From NCBI RefSeq assembly GCF_004015185.1, contig NZ_CP025746.1, positions 2,373,776 to 2,437,775 on the forward strand: DNA of 64,000 nucleotides, read 5' to 3'. The notes below the pieces were generated by a model that searched no databases, had not been told where the DNA came from, and worked only from the letters and a program-made list of their open reading frames with translations. Position numbers and translations under genes: made by a program. This DNA is from Clostridium manihotivorum (GTDB taxonomy: Bacteria > Bacillota > Clostridia > Clostridiales > Clostridiaceae). This document shows positions 18,730-28,669 of the stretch, in pieces. The number at the start of each line of letters is the position of its first letter. Within the stretch, counting starts at the first letter, position 1.

Positions 18730-18857
18730 ATATAGGGAACCTTTATGAAAACTTAATTTATGCATGTTATAAAATCCCGGCTTCTGGGGATTAGATGATC
18801 CCGGCTTCTGGGGATCATCAGGCATGTAAAATTAATAGTTGAAGTTGGTTGCCTATA
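18730..18857. repeat. Family C inverted repeat, copy with duplicated centre
   Basis: The ends TATAGGGAACCTTTATGAAA and TAGTTGAAGTTGGTTGCCTATA are inverted. The centre holds two copies of ATCCCGGCTTCTGGGGAT, itself a small hairpin, so the copy is longer (~128 bp) than its relatives. No gene is seen in 18607-18910. Confidence 0.85.
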
Positions 18858-18910
18858 AAACTGATTTTGAAGTAAATAAATAATTTAGATAAATGTTTGG
18901 AGGAAAATAT

Positions 18911-19648
18911 ATGACATATCAAGTTCCAGAACTATTTAGAGATTATGAGGATACAATAAAGAAATCACTGCGCAAAGCTAACGAAATAACTTTTACAATA
19001 GAACAAACAAAGCCTTGGGATAGTAAACTAGGTGGGTGTCCTTATCTTGAGAATATTGAGGAATATCCTTCAGGAAAGAACGGCAAACCAATGATATTCC
19101 TAGCACAGATAAATCTAGCCGATTTGATTGAACTTGAAGATATGCCAAAGCAAGGGCTTCTTCAGTTTTTCATAAATAATGATGATTGTTACGGCTTTGA
19201 TGCTCCTTGTAAGGTTAGGTATATTGAGAATCACATAAAGGAAGAAAGTAGATTGCTTTCAGAGAATCCTTATGAAAAAGAATATGAACAATTCTTACCT
19301 TTTAATAAAAACGGAAAGATGAGTTTTGAATTAAGAGAAATGCCAATAACCTGTAGCTGTGAGGACTTTGATAAAGCTTTCGTTGGAAAGCCTTTTACTG
19401 AAGAGCTGGAAGAGGAGGCATGGGAAGAATTTGATGGTGCAGGAAGCAGAGTAGGTGGGTATCCATACTTTGTTCAAGCAGAACCTGAATTTTATGGAGA
19501 ATATGATGTTTTGCTTCTTCAGCTAGATGTTGAAGATAAATGTGGTATTATGTTTGGCGATTCAGGAAACTGTAATTTCTTTATCTCTAAGGAGGATTTG
19601 AAGAATAAAGACTTTTCAAAGGTTGAGTATGATTGGCAGTGTTGCTAA
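18911..19648 (+). CDS. YwqG-family (DUF1963) protein
   Basis: The 245-residue protein shows the DUF1963/YwqG pattern: a KLGGCPYL segment, PMIFLAQINLADL, GLLQFFI, then the second half with GGYPYFVQ, LLLQLD and a closing GDSGNCNFFIS. The biochemical role of this family is unknown. I start at the ATG with TTTGGAGGAAA upstream; a further ATG six codons earlier overlaps that site. The gene stands alone. Confidence 0.85.
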   Translation: MTYQVPELFRDYEDTIKKSLRKANEITFTIEQTKPWDSKLGGCPYLENIEEYPSGKNGKPMIFLAQINLADLIELEDMPKQGLLQFFINNDDCYGFDAPCKVRYIENHIKEESRLLSENPYEKEYEQFLPFNKNGKMSFELREMPITCSCEDFDKAFVGKPFTEELEEEAWEEFDGAGSRVGGYPYFVQAEPEFYGEYDVLLLQLDVEDKCGIMFGDSGNCNFFISKEDLKNKDFSKVEYDWQCC

Positions 19649-19738
19649 TTGTAGACTAAGGTAATCTGAGTAAGAGGTTATAGAATTAATAATTTTCCGT
19701 ATAGAGAAGCTTATTATGGGGATTAGGGAGAATATTGT

Positions 19739-20263
19739 ATGCAAAAAATAAAACTTTTTAGAGACATAGAAGGTAACATTTTAGATATAGGAGGTGGGGG
19801 AGAAGGTATAATCGGAAGGTTATATCCTACCCAAGCTATTGTTATAGATAATCGTAAGGATGAACTTCTGGAGGCGCCTAAAGGCCCTATTAAGCTTATT
19901 ATGGATGCCAGAGAAATGTGTTTTGTAGATGAATGTTTTGATAACGTTACTGCTTTTTATAGTTTTATGTTTATTAATAAGGATGATCATCCAAAAGTCA
20001 TTAAAGAGATAAGCAGGGTGCTAAAGGACGGAGGCCGTTTATATGTATGGGACACAAAAATAGAAGAAGCAAATCCTTTTTTAGCAGATATTGAAATTAC
20101 CATAGATGAGCAGGTTATTAGTACAACCTATGGAGTAGGAAAAAAGGATGCATATCAGGATGCAGAGTATTTTAGAAAATTGATAAGCACTAGTGGATTT
20201 AAGTTGATAGAGGAGAGCACAGAGGGGGAGCATTTCTATCAATGCTGGAAAAACTTAGGGTAG
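19739..20263 (+). CDS. Class I SAM-dependent methyltransferase
   Basis: The 174-residue protein has a Rossmann-type SAM site (ILDIGGGGEGIIGRL, motif I), an acidic residue after strand 2 (VIDNR) and a methyltransferase-11 type motif III region (ISRVLKDGGRLYVWD). Substrate is unknown. TAGGGAGA precedes the ATG. The N-terminus is short, so this is a compact member. Confidence 0.85.
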   Translation: MQKIKLFRDIEGNILDIGGGGEGIIGRLYPTQAIVIDNRKDELLEAPKGPIKLIMDAREMCFVDECFDNVTAFYSFMFINKDDHPKVIKEISRVLKDGGRLYVWDTKIEEANPFLADIEITIDEQVISTTYGVGKKDAYQDAEYFRKLISTSGFKLIEESTEGEHFYQCWKNLG

Positions 20264-20377
20264 TTAAGGGTGAGCAGCACAAATTTTAATGTATATATGA
20301 ATGTTATAGTGGCTCGATTGTCAAGACAAAAATATTTAAGTTTACAATGAACCATATTTTACCATTATGTAGTTGCA

Positions 20378-21261
20378 CTATGCAGTAATACCAAGTAGCA
20401 CAGGATAGTAGTTTTCTGCCGGAGTTTGATAGCCAAGTGCAGAGTGGAGCTTTTCAAAATTGTAGCTGTGGATAAAATCACCAATCTGCTTACGGGCATC
20501 TCTTATGTTAACATAGTCCTTCAGGTAGACTTCGTCATATTTGAGCGTGCGGAACCAGCGTTCAATCATGATATTGTCTGCCCATCTGCTCTTACCATCC
20601 ATGCTAATTTTGACTCTATGGTTTTCCACAAAGCTAATATACTCATGACCTGTGAATTACCGCCTTGATCAGAGTTCAATGTTTCAGGTTTAGCAACAGA
20701 AAAGGCTTTTTCAAGAGCGCTTTTAACCATATTTGTGGATAACGTATCGTCCAGCTCCCAGCCTACGATGAGACGACTGTGCCAGTCGATAATGGCTGTC
20801 AGATAGACAAAACCATGTTTGAGGCGGATGTAGGTTATATCGATAGACCATGATTGATTCGGCCTTACAATATCCACATTCCTAAGAAGATAAGGGTATA
20901 TCTTGTGTCCTTTAGCAGGCTTGGACAGGTTGGGTTTAGGGTAGATCGCATGTATGTCCATATCCTGCATGTACCTGCGAGTCTTCAATCTACCTATATC
21001 GAATCCTTATGCCGCAAATGCTTTGAAATCTGCCCTGGAGCCCCAGGATGGGTTGTCAGTGTGCATTCTATCTATGGAGTCTTTTATAGCTAATTCTGTT
21101 TCAGACGGACTTTTACTCTTGTAGTATGCACTGGTACGGTTTACGTCCAGTAATTCAGCTACTGTGGATAAAGGGAGTTCCTTGCTATCTTTTGGGCGCG
21201 GAGTAAATTTACTCTCCCAATCAGGTCCAAAGAGTTCTTCAGATTTTTTTGAGCCAATCAA
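20378..21261 (-). pseudogene. IS3 OrfB transposase, two frameshifts
   Basis: Three pieces together make an rve-type integrase: 21007-21261 (N-terminal HTH_21 region), 20566-20988 (SIDITYIRLKHGFVY with the first Asp and TLNSDQG with the second) and 20378-20629 (IMIERWFRTLKYDEVY with the catalytic Glu, then SALGYQTPAE). Frameshifts near 21005 and 20650 separate them, so the enzyme is inactive unless the breaks are sequencing errors. Confidence 0.85.
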
Positions 21262-21520
21262 CCTGCGTAGTTAACTGACCAACTTTCTTATATAGATCAT
21301 CCTTCTCCGCTTCGCTTGATTTAAGGCTTTCTTTAAGCTTTTCATCCTTTTTATTATCAAAGGCATTGGCGGCGTTTTCGAGGAATTCGCTCTTCCAGTT
21401 ACGCAACTGGTTTGGAGCAATCTCGTGTTCACTTGCCAGCTGGCTCAACTCCTTTTCGCCTTTTAGTAGCTCTATTATTACTTTAGCTTTGAATTCTGGT
21501 GTGAATGTTCTTTTTCTCAT
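21239..21520 (-). CDS. IS3 OrfA (HTH protein)
   Basis: The 93-residue protein has an HTH_8-type domain (TFTPEFKAKVIIELLKGE, ELAxEHEIAPNQLRNWKSEF pattern) and a C-terminal leucine-zipper-like helix. It overlaps OrfB by 23 bases at a run of seven A (TCAAAAAAATC), where a programmed -1 slip would fuse OrfA and OrfB, as is usual for IS3 elements. Confidence 0.9.
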   Translation of the reverse strand: MRKRTFTPEFKAKVIIELLKGEKELSQLASEHEIAPNQLRNWKSEFLENAANAFDNKKDEKLKESLKSSEAEKDDLYKKVGQLTTQVDWLKKI

Positions 21521-21706
21521 AATGAAAACCTGCTTTCTTTTGATACTTTTATTATATCAGGTTCATTATATTTAACTCATATTTTTGTTGAGTTTTCTTA
21601 GACCATTATATGTTTTAAATAAATGTTGGTGATATACAAGAGGTGATACAAATAGTCAAAAGCCTTTTTCAAGACTCTATGTTTGAAAATACATATAGTT
21701 AATTAG

Positions 21707-21865
21707 GCTGTACATCTATAGAGAGCATTTTCAATTGAGGGGTATTTATTACGAAACTTTATTATTAGATAACAGAGTTGTAAAATCTATTTCAAAATCT
21801 CCTCTGTGGTTTTAGAGGGGATTTTGAAAATATAAATTTTGTAGTGAATGGGTACATTTATAGGA
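21707..21865. repeat. Diverged family B repeat
   Basis: GGCTGTACATCTATAG at the left and ATGGGTACATTTATAGG at the right, with an internal hairpin TCTCCTCTG...AGAGGGGA followed by TTTTGAAAATATAAATTT as in other B copies. The stretch 21607-21900 contains no gene; the IS4-like copy 2 is inserted at its right edge. Confidence 0.5.
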
Positions 21866-21900
21866 ACTATTTAGTACTTATATCTACAAAACAGATAAGC

Positions 21901-23589
21901 CAGCATTAAGGAGTAAATATATTTCGAGTTAAAAACACCCAAAAATGTAATAAAATATGGTATAATATAATAAGGGAAAGTGCCTAATTTACTACGTTTG
22001 CGGGGATGAAATATGGATAAAATGACAAGAAAACAAAAGAGAAAAAAAGAGAATGAAATAAATTATTTCGGAGAATTTTCGAAAATTAAAAACCACTTTT
22101 TTAAAGATCTAAATAAAAAATTAGCAATTGTAAAAGACAAAAGAAATCAGAATTATGTTACTTATACACCAGAAATAATACTATTTACGGTAATAATGAA
22201 AAATGTTTCAGGCATAGTAAGCATGAACAAAATGACAAAAGATTTTAATAATGACGCCGTAATAGAAAATATTAAACGTCATTAGGATATGATTCTTTAG
22301 AAGAAATACCACATTATGATACAATTAATAACTTTCTAAAAGAGTTAGAAGTAAGTGAATTAGAAAAAATTAGAGACTACATGATAAGAGAACTTTTCAG
22401 AAAAGATCATTAGAGAAATATAGATTGATGGATAAATACTGGTGTATTGCCATTGATGGTTCACAACTATATTCTTTTAACGAAAGGCATTGTGATCACT
22501 GTTTAAAAAAGAATATAAAAATAAAGAAACTGGAGAAGTAGAAAAAAACTGTATACTATCATACGGTTTTAGAAGCAAAGTTAGTCTTAGGAGATATGGT
22601 ATTTAGTATATTAACTGAATTTGTTGAAAATGAGGACGAGAGCGTCAGCAAACAGGATTGTGAAATAAATGCGACTAAAAGGCTAATGAAAAAATTAAAA
22701 TACAAGTTTAGAAAGCTAAATATCTGTCTTCTAGGGGATAGTCTTTATGCTTGTGAACCGATTTATGAATTATGTGATGAGTATAATTGGGAATTTATCT
22801 TTAGATTTAAAGAAGGAAGAGCCAAAACTCTCTGGGAAGAAATTCAGGTTATAAAAAGCTTTGAAAACAACGAAATTACTTCTACATTGGCTTTTGAAAA
22901 ACAAGAGTTTAGTTGGGATGCAACTTATATTAATGAAGTCTCATATAAACATAGATTTATTAATACCGTAGATTTTACTGAGACAATTTTTAAGAAATCT
23001 AAAGATAAAGACAGCCGTGAAAAAACGACCAAAAACTTTGTTTTTGTTACGAATATACAGATTACCAAAAGAAATGCGTTCAAAATTGTATCTGCTGGTA
23101 GAAGTAGGTGGAAAATTGAAAATGAAGGCTTTAATAACCAGAAGAATATAAGATATGACATAGAGCATGCTTGTTGTTTAAATTATCAAGCTATGAAAAA
23201 CCACTATTTATTAATACAGATATCAGACATATTAAGACAACTGTTAGAAAAAGGTAGCGTAGCAATAAGAGAATTAAAAGTTGGTATAAAAGAAATATCT
23301 TCAAGAATATTAGAATCTTTTCGACGAGAACCTCTAATATCTGAAGATATATCACGATTAAATCAACATATAAAAATACGCGACCTATAACAATATAATT
23401 TTAACAAAGGTGATGATAAAAAGAAAGACTATGGAACAAAAAAATAGAAAAAATTTTATTGGTTGCAAAGCAACCTAAGATATTATTTTTAAAATTATCG
23501 GAATAAAGATATTTTCTTAATTTTCTGAAAAAGAAAAAATCAATTTAAGAAGATTTTCTAAACATAAATTAATTTAATCGTTGATACTG
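21901..23589 (+). mobile_element. IS4-like insertion sequence, copy 2
   Basis: A 1689-bp copy in the opposite orientation to copy 1, starting CAGCATTAAGGAG and ending CGTTGATACTG, with a 10-bp target duplication ACAGATAAGC at 21891-21900 and 23590-23599. It landed in the last codons of the membrane-protein gene at 23558-23971. Confidence 0.92.
22013..23390 (+). pseudogene. IS4-like DDE transposase, frameshifted (copy 2)
   Basis: Pieces at 22013-22285 (N-terminal region, keeping TKDFNND in frame where copy 1 is broken) and 22596-23390 (C-terminal catalytic region with SAGRSRWKIENEG). Between them this copy carries its own indels: ATTAAACGTC where copy 1 has ATTGCGACGTC, an A-run of four in CAGAAAAGATC, and seven instead of six A before CTGTATAC. 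Both copies share CTGTTTAAAAAAGAAT, where frame is kept only by a -1 slip on A-AAA-AAG. Confidence 0.8.
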
Positions 23590-23971
23590 ACAGATAAGCA
23601 ATAAATTTTATTATTAACGCACTACATAATATAATTAAAAGTACATCAGCAGCACCTATTACAAGCTTTCCACTTCTAACTAAGGCTGATAGTACAACAA
23701 TTACGAGAAATATGACTTCATAACTAATGCTTGAAGATTTTTCGCTTAAGTAATGTTTTCTCTCATCTTCATATCTTTCATTCTGATTTGATTTTGTTTT
23801 CTTTAATAAATAAATTAAAAATATAAGAGAGCAAGAACCTAATAAAAAGGCAAGTAAGTCTATTTCTTTTGTAAAAATCAACTTAAAAAATCCAATGCTC
23901 AAAAATAGTATCGTCCATACTATTGCACCAACTAATATTGAATCTGACTTCTTTTGATTATTATCTTCCAT
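23558..23971 (-). CDS. Membrane protein (DUF2178-like) with IS-altered C-terminus
   Basis: The 137-residue protein has four hydrophobic segments in two pairs (about 13-33, 38-58, 85-102, 108-128) with a charged loop between. The last ten residues (SVSTIKLIYV region) are encoded by the end of the IS4-like element. Without the IS, the frame would read IAYLFCRYKY and stop, so only about five native residues were lost and the protein may still work. It follows an XRE regulator by 11 bases, an arrangement typical of small DUF2178-type membrane proteins. Confidence 0.7.
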   Translation of the reverse strand: MEDNNQKKSDSILVGAIVWTILFLSIGFFKLIFTKEIDLLAFLLGSCSLIFLIYLLKKTKSNQNERYEDERKHYLSEKSSSISYEVIFLVIVVLSALVRSGKLVIGAADVLLIILCSALIIKFIAYLSVSTIKLIYV

Positions 23972-23982
23972 GTTAAATCCTC

Positions 23983-24174
23983 CTATTCAAAGCAAAACAC
24001 TTCTTCAATTATTTTATTAAATACTTTTGATATTCTATAAGCTAGGATGATTGACGGATTATATTTTCCTTTTTCTAATGAAATTATAGTTTGTCTTGAG
24101 GTTTCTACTAATTTGGCTAAATCATCTTGGGTTAAGTTCTGCGCTTCTCTTAACTCTTTTATATGGTTTTTCAT
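23983..24174 (-). CDS. XRE-family transcriptional regulator
   Basis: The 63-residue protein is a single Cro/CI helix-turn-helix ([35 protein letters not shown]), of the short YgzD-like class found with a small membrane protein downstream, as here. Likely autoregulated, though I did not identify an operator. The ATG is followed without gap by the family-typical MKNHIKELR. Confidence 0.9.
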   Translation of the reverse strand: MKNHIKELREAQNLTQDDLAKLVETSRQTIISLEKGKYNPSIILAYRISKVFNKIIEEVFCFE

Positions 24175-24575
24175 ATAATCACTCTTTCTATGTAAAATGC
24201 ACTTTACATTATTATTGTAATTAATTCCATTTGTAATGTCAAGTTTGTTTTACATTTATATTTGAAGATCATAATTATTCCAAAAAATTAAAGAGTTTAT
24301 TAAGATGAATTAATTTGATCAGAAATTTATTTTTAAGCTCCTCAGGCGTCTGAGAAAAGAATTTGAAAATATAAATTTAAAAACGAAGCATCATAGATAT
24401 TTATTTTGAATATAAGGAATGAACCACTATATATAATAAAGGACATCAAAGTCCTAACTAGAAAAGTGAAACTTAAAAAGAGGGTAATTGGTAAAACATA
24501 AATTTGCAATCAATGATATGTTGGTGAATGTACAAAGAAATAAGGAATATGTTCTTAATATAAATATAAAATAGA

Positions 24576-24618
24576 AAAAGCTGATAGTAAGTTTATATAT
24601 TACTATCAGCTTTTATTT
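24576..24618. terminator. Hairpin terminator downstream of the CODH operon
   Basis: AAAAAGCTGATAGTAA pairs with TTACTATCAGCTTTT around a short loop; both flanks are A- or T-rich, so it can act in both directions. It lies ~140 bases past the FNOR stop. I see no gene in 24175-24756. Confidence 0.8.
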
Positions 24619-24756
24619 AAGTCTTAGTCTATGTCAAATAATATTTTTAAATTTAAGTGGATATGGTGAAAGCATGTTAATTGTTTATGAAATGTCATCA
24701 AAGCCTGGTATACTTGAACACTTAGTTTCAAAACTGCATTTTAACAAATACGAATT

Positions 24757-25983
24757 TTATATAGCATAAGTGTATTCACCATTTTCTTTAGTTCCATAAA
24801 AATCAGCGAAGTTTAAGTCAAATAAGTTCTTCTTAATGTGGGACACGTCTATCTTGTTTTTTATAAGATAGGTTAAGACTCCACAGTAGGATAGATCTCC
24901 CACAAGTAAAGCACCGTAGATTACACCATCTTTATGGATTATTTTCTTGTATACATTCTTGGTTTCTAAGGTATTTATGTCATAGCTGTCGTCAGGAGCG
25001 TTGGCTATTCCTATGGAGGCAGCTTGAAGACCTAGGAAGTTCATTGAGTTGAGGAAAGCAAAGTTATCCTTGCAGGAAATTTCCTTTCCAGCCATGTTTG
25101 AAGCAGCAGTCTTTCCTTGTCTTACAGCTACAGGCCAGATAGGGGATAATGCTGTAACATCTCCAGCTGCATAAATATCTTCAATATTTGTTCTACAGAA
25201 TTCATCAATTAATATTCCTCTATCACAGTTGATATTAGAATTCTTTAAGAAGTCTATATTTGGTCTTACTCCAGCGGCTACAACAATAGTACTGCAGGGA
25301 ATAAGCTCATTATCGTTTATTATTAATCCTGTTGCTTCTCCTTTTTCATTAAGTACTACTTCTTTTGCAGAGGAGCTAAGATGAAGGGTAACGTTATTAT
25401 CCTTTAGTAGCTTTTCATATTTTACTGCTGCTTTTTTGTCTAACTGAAGAGGAAGTATTCTATCTGCCATTTCTACTAGATGAATATTTACCTTCTTTTC
25501 TATAAGACCAACTGCAGCATCTATACCAACTAGTCCAGCACCTATTATTACAACGTTATCTTGAGGCTTGCAGCTTTCTTTTATAGAGATAGCGTCTTCT
25601 ATATTTCTCAAAGGATGCACGTTGGTAGCTTCTCTTAAATTCTTTATAGGAGGTATAGAAGCAGAAGCACCAGAAGCTATAAGTAACTTATCATAGCTAA
25701 TAGTTTGTCCGTCACTTAATACAAGTGTCTTAGTAGCAGTATTAAGGTCTTTTACATCTAGGCCTTTAAGCCAGTTTACGTTGTTTTTTTCAAAAAAGTC
25801 CTTTTCCACAAAGGAAAGTCTATCTAGATTTCTTTCACCGCTTATTAGATGATGAAGCATGCATCTAGAATATACGTTTACATCTTTAGAGATAACAGTT
25901 ATATCAGAAGTTAAATCTAAATTTCTTAAAGTTTTGGCAGCATTTATACCTGAAGCACTGGCACCTATTATTACATATTTCAT
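24757..25983 (-). CDS. CODH-associated FAD/NAD(P) oxidoreductase (FNOR)
   Basis: The 408-residue pyridine-nucleotide-disulfide type flavoprotein has an FAD-binding GASASG at the N-terminus (MKYVIIGASASGINAAK), a second dinucleotide site VVIIGAGLVGIDAAVG, and an FAD-closing segment DIYAAGDVTAL. I chose the ATG with TGGAGGTG upstream, 4 bases after cooF. In acetogens and other clostridia a cooS-cooF-FNOR operon moves electrons from CO via ferredoxin-like CooF to NAD(P). The same three genes in the same order support that role. Confidence 0.88.
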   Translation of the reverse strand: MKYVIIGASASGINAAKTLRNLDLTSDITVISKDVNVYSRCMLHHLISGERNLDRLSFVEKDFFEKNNVNWLKGLDVKDLNTATKTLVLSDGQTISYDKLLIASGASASIPPIKNLREATNVHPLRNIEDAISIKESCKPQDNVVIIGAGLVGIDAAVGLIEKKVNIHLVEMADRILPLQLDKKAAVKYEKLLKDNNVTLHLSSSAKEVVLNEKGEATGLIINDNELIPCSTIVVAAGVRPNIDFLKNSNINCDRGILIDEFCRTNIEDIYAAGDVTALSPIWPVAVRQGKTAASNMAGKEISCKDNFAFLNSMNFLGLQAASIGIANAPDDSYDINTLETKNVYKKIIHKDGVIYGALLVGDLSYCGVLTYLIKNKIDVSHIKKNLFDLNFADFYGTKENGEYTYAI

Positions 25984-25987
25984 AAGA

Positions 25988-26431
25988 CTACACCTCCATA
26001 CAAAGCTGAATAGCACCTGTAGGGCAGCTTTCAACACATCTTGGAACTTCACGGCCATTACATAAATCACATTTTAATATAACTCTAGAGTCATCAGCGG
26101 ATTTAAGCACTCCGTAAGGGCAGGAAATAACACACATGTAGCAAGAAGCACATTGCTTTTCGTCATAGGATACAACTCCTGTAACTGGATCCTTTGTCAT
26201 AGCGCCACTCATACAAGCATTGACACATTCTGGCTCATCGCAGTGTCTGCAAAAGATTGGAGTAGGTTTACCGTTTTCATCTAATACAATATGATTTCTG
26301 CTTCCATTCTTACTGTCATGAAGATTTAGGTCCATTACTGATTTACTAGTTTCATTGTGTTCAGCCATACATGCAAGGGTGCAATTTAAGCACCCTTCAC
26401 ATAAGGCCTTATCTATGATTATTCTTCTCAT
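25988..26431 (-). CDS. cooF: CooF-like polyferredoxin subunit
   Basis: The 147-residue protein has four cysteine groups for 4Fe-4S clusters: CEGCLNCTLAC, CRHCDEPECVNAC, CASCYMCVISC and CDLCNGREVPRCVESC. CooF accepts electrons from the Ni-Fe-S CO dehydrogenase. It lies 23 bases after cooS and 4 bases before the oxidoreductase, all on the minus strand, so the three are one transcript. Confidence 0.92.
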   Translation of the reverse strand: MRRIIIDKALCEGCLNCTLACMAEHNETSKSVMDLNLHDSKNGSRNHIVLDENGKPTPIFCRHCDEPECVNACMSGAMTKDPVTGVVSYDEKQCASCYMCVISCPYGVLKSADDSRVILKCDLCNGREVPRCVESCPTGAIQLCMEV

Positions 26432-26454
26432 AGCATCGTCCTCCTAAAACTTTC

Positions 26455-28341
26455 TTAGGCTAAGCCTAGACCAGTTCTTCTATTAATAATTATTTCTTCA
26501 AGTCTATCAGCAGCTTTAACTACATCATCTTCAAGGATTAATTGACCACCAGTAATATCTTTTAAATCTTCAGTTAATAGCTTAGTAACAACTTCGCTTC
26601 CAGTGATGAATGGTGGGATTGCAAGGTGTAGAGGTAGTCCTAAAGCAAGTCCGAAAGCACCATCAGCTAAAGCTTGTTCTTCTAACCATTGTGGAGCAGA
26701 AAGCACTAATGGCAATTGTGGTATATCTATATTTAAGAATGCTGCAAGCTCTGAAGCAACAATTTCAAGTCTTCCTATAGCAAGACATGGTCCAAAGTTT
26801 AATACTGGAGGAATTCCAAGGGATTCACAAACCTCTCTTAAGTTATCTCCAGCAAGACTAGCAGCAGAAGGAGACATTAAGCCTACGTTTTCCAATCCTC
26901 CGCTTGAACATCCAGCAGAAAGTACTATGATATCTCTCTTGATAAGTTCCTTTGTAAGTTCTACTGTAAAGATATCGTGGCCTTTAGCTGTTAGATTTGA
27001 GCAGCCTACAACACCAGCTACCCCTTTGATCTTACCACTTGCTATTAAGTCAACTAGAGGCTTCCAAGTACCACCTAAGAATTCTCTTAAAGAAGTTTCA
27101 CTTACACCAGTTATAACATCATCATGACCGTGATCTACAGGCAAGTTTATTCCAACATTCTTTCTTCTGCTTGAATAGCTCTTAACAGCTTCTTCAATTA
27201 TGGTATCAGTTATCTTTTCTCTGTCTTCATAAGTATAGTTGATGTAATCAGCATTAGCTTTCTTAGCAACGTCATCAAGACAGATCATCTTTACTTCAAA
27301 CTCTTCAGCAATTGGTTCGATTCCAGGAAGAGTACAGTTAAACTCTGAAAGTATTATATCAATGCTTCCTGTAGAGATTAAGGATTCACTAGTAAAGTTG
27401 TTTCCAGCATGTCCAGAGAATACATCCTTGTAGTGTTCACCTCTAAGCTGTAAGTCTTGACCTACGCAGGTACAGCCTACCAGCTTGAAGCCTTTAGCAC
27501 CAGCAGCTTTAGCCTTTGAAACTATATCCTCGTCTAAAAGTCTGTCCTGTAAGTGAGCAATAACTGAGTGTTGATGACCAGTAACCATTATGTTTATATA
27601 GTCAGTATCAACAACCTTAAAGCCAACTTTTGCTTGACGTATAACAGGTTCACCTAACATAACGTCGTTTAATAAGTTAGTTAAAGTAAGACCGTATAGA
27701 CCAGTTGATATTCCTAGGTTTAAGCAGTTCAACATCATATCTACAGGATCACTGCTTAGGTTAGTAGAGGACTTAACTACTGCGTCAAAAACCTCTGACT
27801 TAGCTCCGCCAGGAAGAATATTAAGCTCCTGCCATTTTTTAAATCTAGGACCGTAAGCCATTTTCTCAGTTAGGTCCATCTTTTCATATCTTGGTTTGTA
27901 TAGATCTTTTAATACAGCATCAGCTATAAGTATTGCTTTCTTGTGCATATCTGATTCTTCTATGTTAAATATCTCAGCAAGGTGATTTAGGGCATTTACA
28001 CCTTTAATCTTATCTTTGTTTTCTCCAGTTTTCTTTAAGTTTAATGCTGTAGTTTCAACTACATGCAAATAACAGCCGGCACCTGCTGCAACTGTTCTTA
28101 AGAAGTTACGAGCTACTATAGTATCAGCGGTAGCGCCACATACTCCACGAGGAGCCTTAGGTGTAATACGACATGGGCCATTTGCACATAGACGGCAGCA
28201 AACACCTTGTTTACCAAAGCCGCACTTTACGCTTTGATCCTTAACTCTGTGATGAGAGGTTTCTACCTCAGTATTTGCGATAAAGTTTTCAAGCACCTTA
28301 TCAGCACTGCTACAAATTGTACAATTTCCACAACTAGACAT
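26455..28341 (-). CDS. cooS: Anaerobic carbon monoxide dehydrogenase catalytic subunit
   Basis: The 628-residue protein carries the N-terminal cysteines for clusters B and D (C40, C48, C49, C52, C57 in KCGFGKQGVCCRLCANGPCR) and C-cluster segments (GHQHSVIAHLQD; CTCVGQDLQLRG; GVVGCSN; LSAGCSSGG; FGPCLAIGR). The enzyme oxidises CO to CO2 at a Ni-Fe-S centre. I start at the ATG after GAGGAGGTATT, not at the longer frame. Length matches monofunctional CooS. A short inverted repeat ACCAAAATGGT at 28364-28374 lies between the start and the upstream region and could be an operator. The gene after it upstream (right) encodes an Rrf2 regulator. Confidence 0.96.
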   Translation of the reverse strand: MSSCGNCTICSSADKVLENFIANTEVETSHHRVKDQSVKCGFGKQGVCCRLCANGPCRITPKAPRGVCGATADTIVARNFLRTVAAGAGCYLHVVETTALNLKKTGENKDKIKGVNALNHLAEIFNIEESDMHKKAILIADAVLKDLYKPRYEKMDLTEKMAYGPRFKKWQELNILPGGAKSEVFDAVVKSSTNLSSDPVDMMLNCLNLGISTGLYGLTLTNLLNDVMLGEPVIRQAKVGFKVVDTDYINIMVTGHQHSVIAHLQDRLLDEDIVSKAKAAGAKGFKLVGCTCVGQDLQLRGEHYKDVFSGHAGNNFTSESLISTGSIDIILSEFNCTLPGIEPIAEEFEVKMICLDDVAKKANADYINYTYEDREKITDTIIEEAVKSYSSRRKNVGINLPVDHGHDDVITGVSETSLREFLGGTWKPLVDLIASGKIKGVAGVVGCSNLTAKGHDIFTVELTKELIKRDIIVLSAGCSSGGLENVGLMSPSAASLAGDNLREVCESLGIPPVLNFGPCLAIGRLEIVASELAAFLNIDIPQLPLVLSAPQWLEEQALADGAFGLALGLPLHLAIPPFITGSEVVTKLLTEDLKDITGGQLILEDDVVKAADRLEEIIINRRTGLGLA

Positions 28342-28396
28342 TAATAATACCTCCTCAATGTTAACCAAAATGGTATACTTTTAATTTATAATATAT

Positions 28397-28480
28397 GATG
28401 TAGCACTTCTTATTGAAAATGACTTTTTCAAATCCTCTTTTTTGTGAATAGTAAGAGGTGGGCAATGAAGTGGTACATCT
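28397..28480. repeat. Family B inverted repeat
   Basis: GATGTAGCACTTCTTATTG at the left and CAATGAAGTGGTACATC at the right are inverted ends, with AAATCCTCTTTT...AGAGGTG in the centre. It lies just upstream of cooS and could overlap its promoter. Confidence 0.75.
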
Positions 28481-28482
28481 TA

Positions 28483-28669
28483 TTTACTGTTTTGAAAATA
28501 TAAGATTTTTAGCTAGCTAAACCTTGTAATTTCTGAGGATTGTGTTAGCTTTTTCATATAATTTGAAAATAAAATTTATTGGCCTGTCCGATTTACATCA
28601 TAGTACTTTGGGAAAGGCAGATACTTATAAAAACATACTGAAGAAAGTAGCCTCAGTAGAATTTTATCT
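28483..28669 (+). repeat. A-left module plus family A repeat, copy 4 (degenerate)
   Basis: TTTACTGTTTTGAAA and GCTAGCTAAACC begin the left module. From 28577, GGCCTGTCCGA, GGGAAAGGCAGAT and ACTGAAGAAAG...CCTCAGTAGA follow in family A order. Hairpin 1 pairs GCCTGTC/GGCAG imperfectly and hairpin 2 lacks a strong T-tract. Together with the B repeat it fills the space between cooS and the Rrf2 gene; 28670-28812 shows nothing further. Confidence 0.6.

Larger units (their letters stand above)
20319..21606 (-). mobile_element. IS3-family insertion sequence (decayed)
   Basis: OrfA and OrfB lie on the minus strand. Imperfect inverted sequences flank them: CAAAAATATTTAAGTTTACAATGAACC at left (interrupted match) and GGTTCATTATATTTAACTCATATTTTTG at right. 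I could not fix the outer ends or a target duplication with confidence, so the limits are approximate to ~10 bases. Confidence 0.8.
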
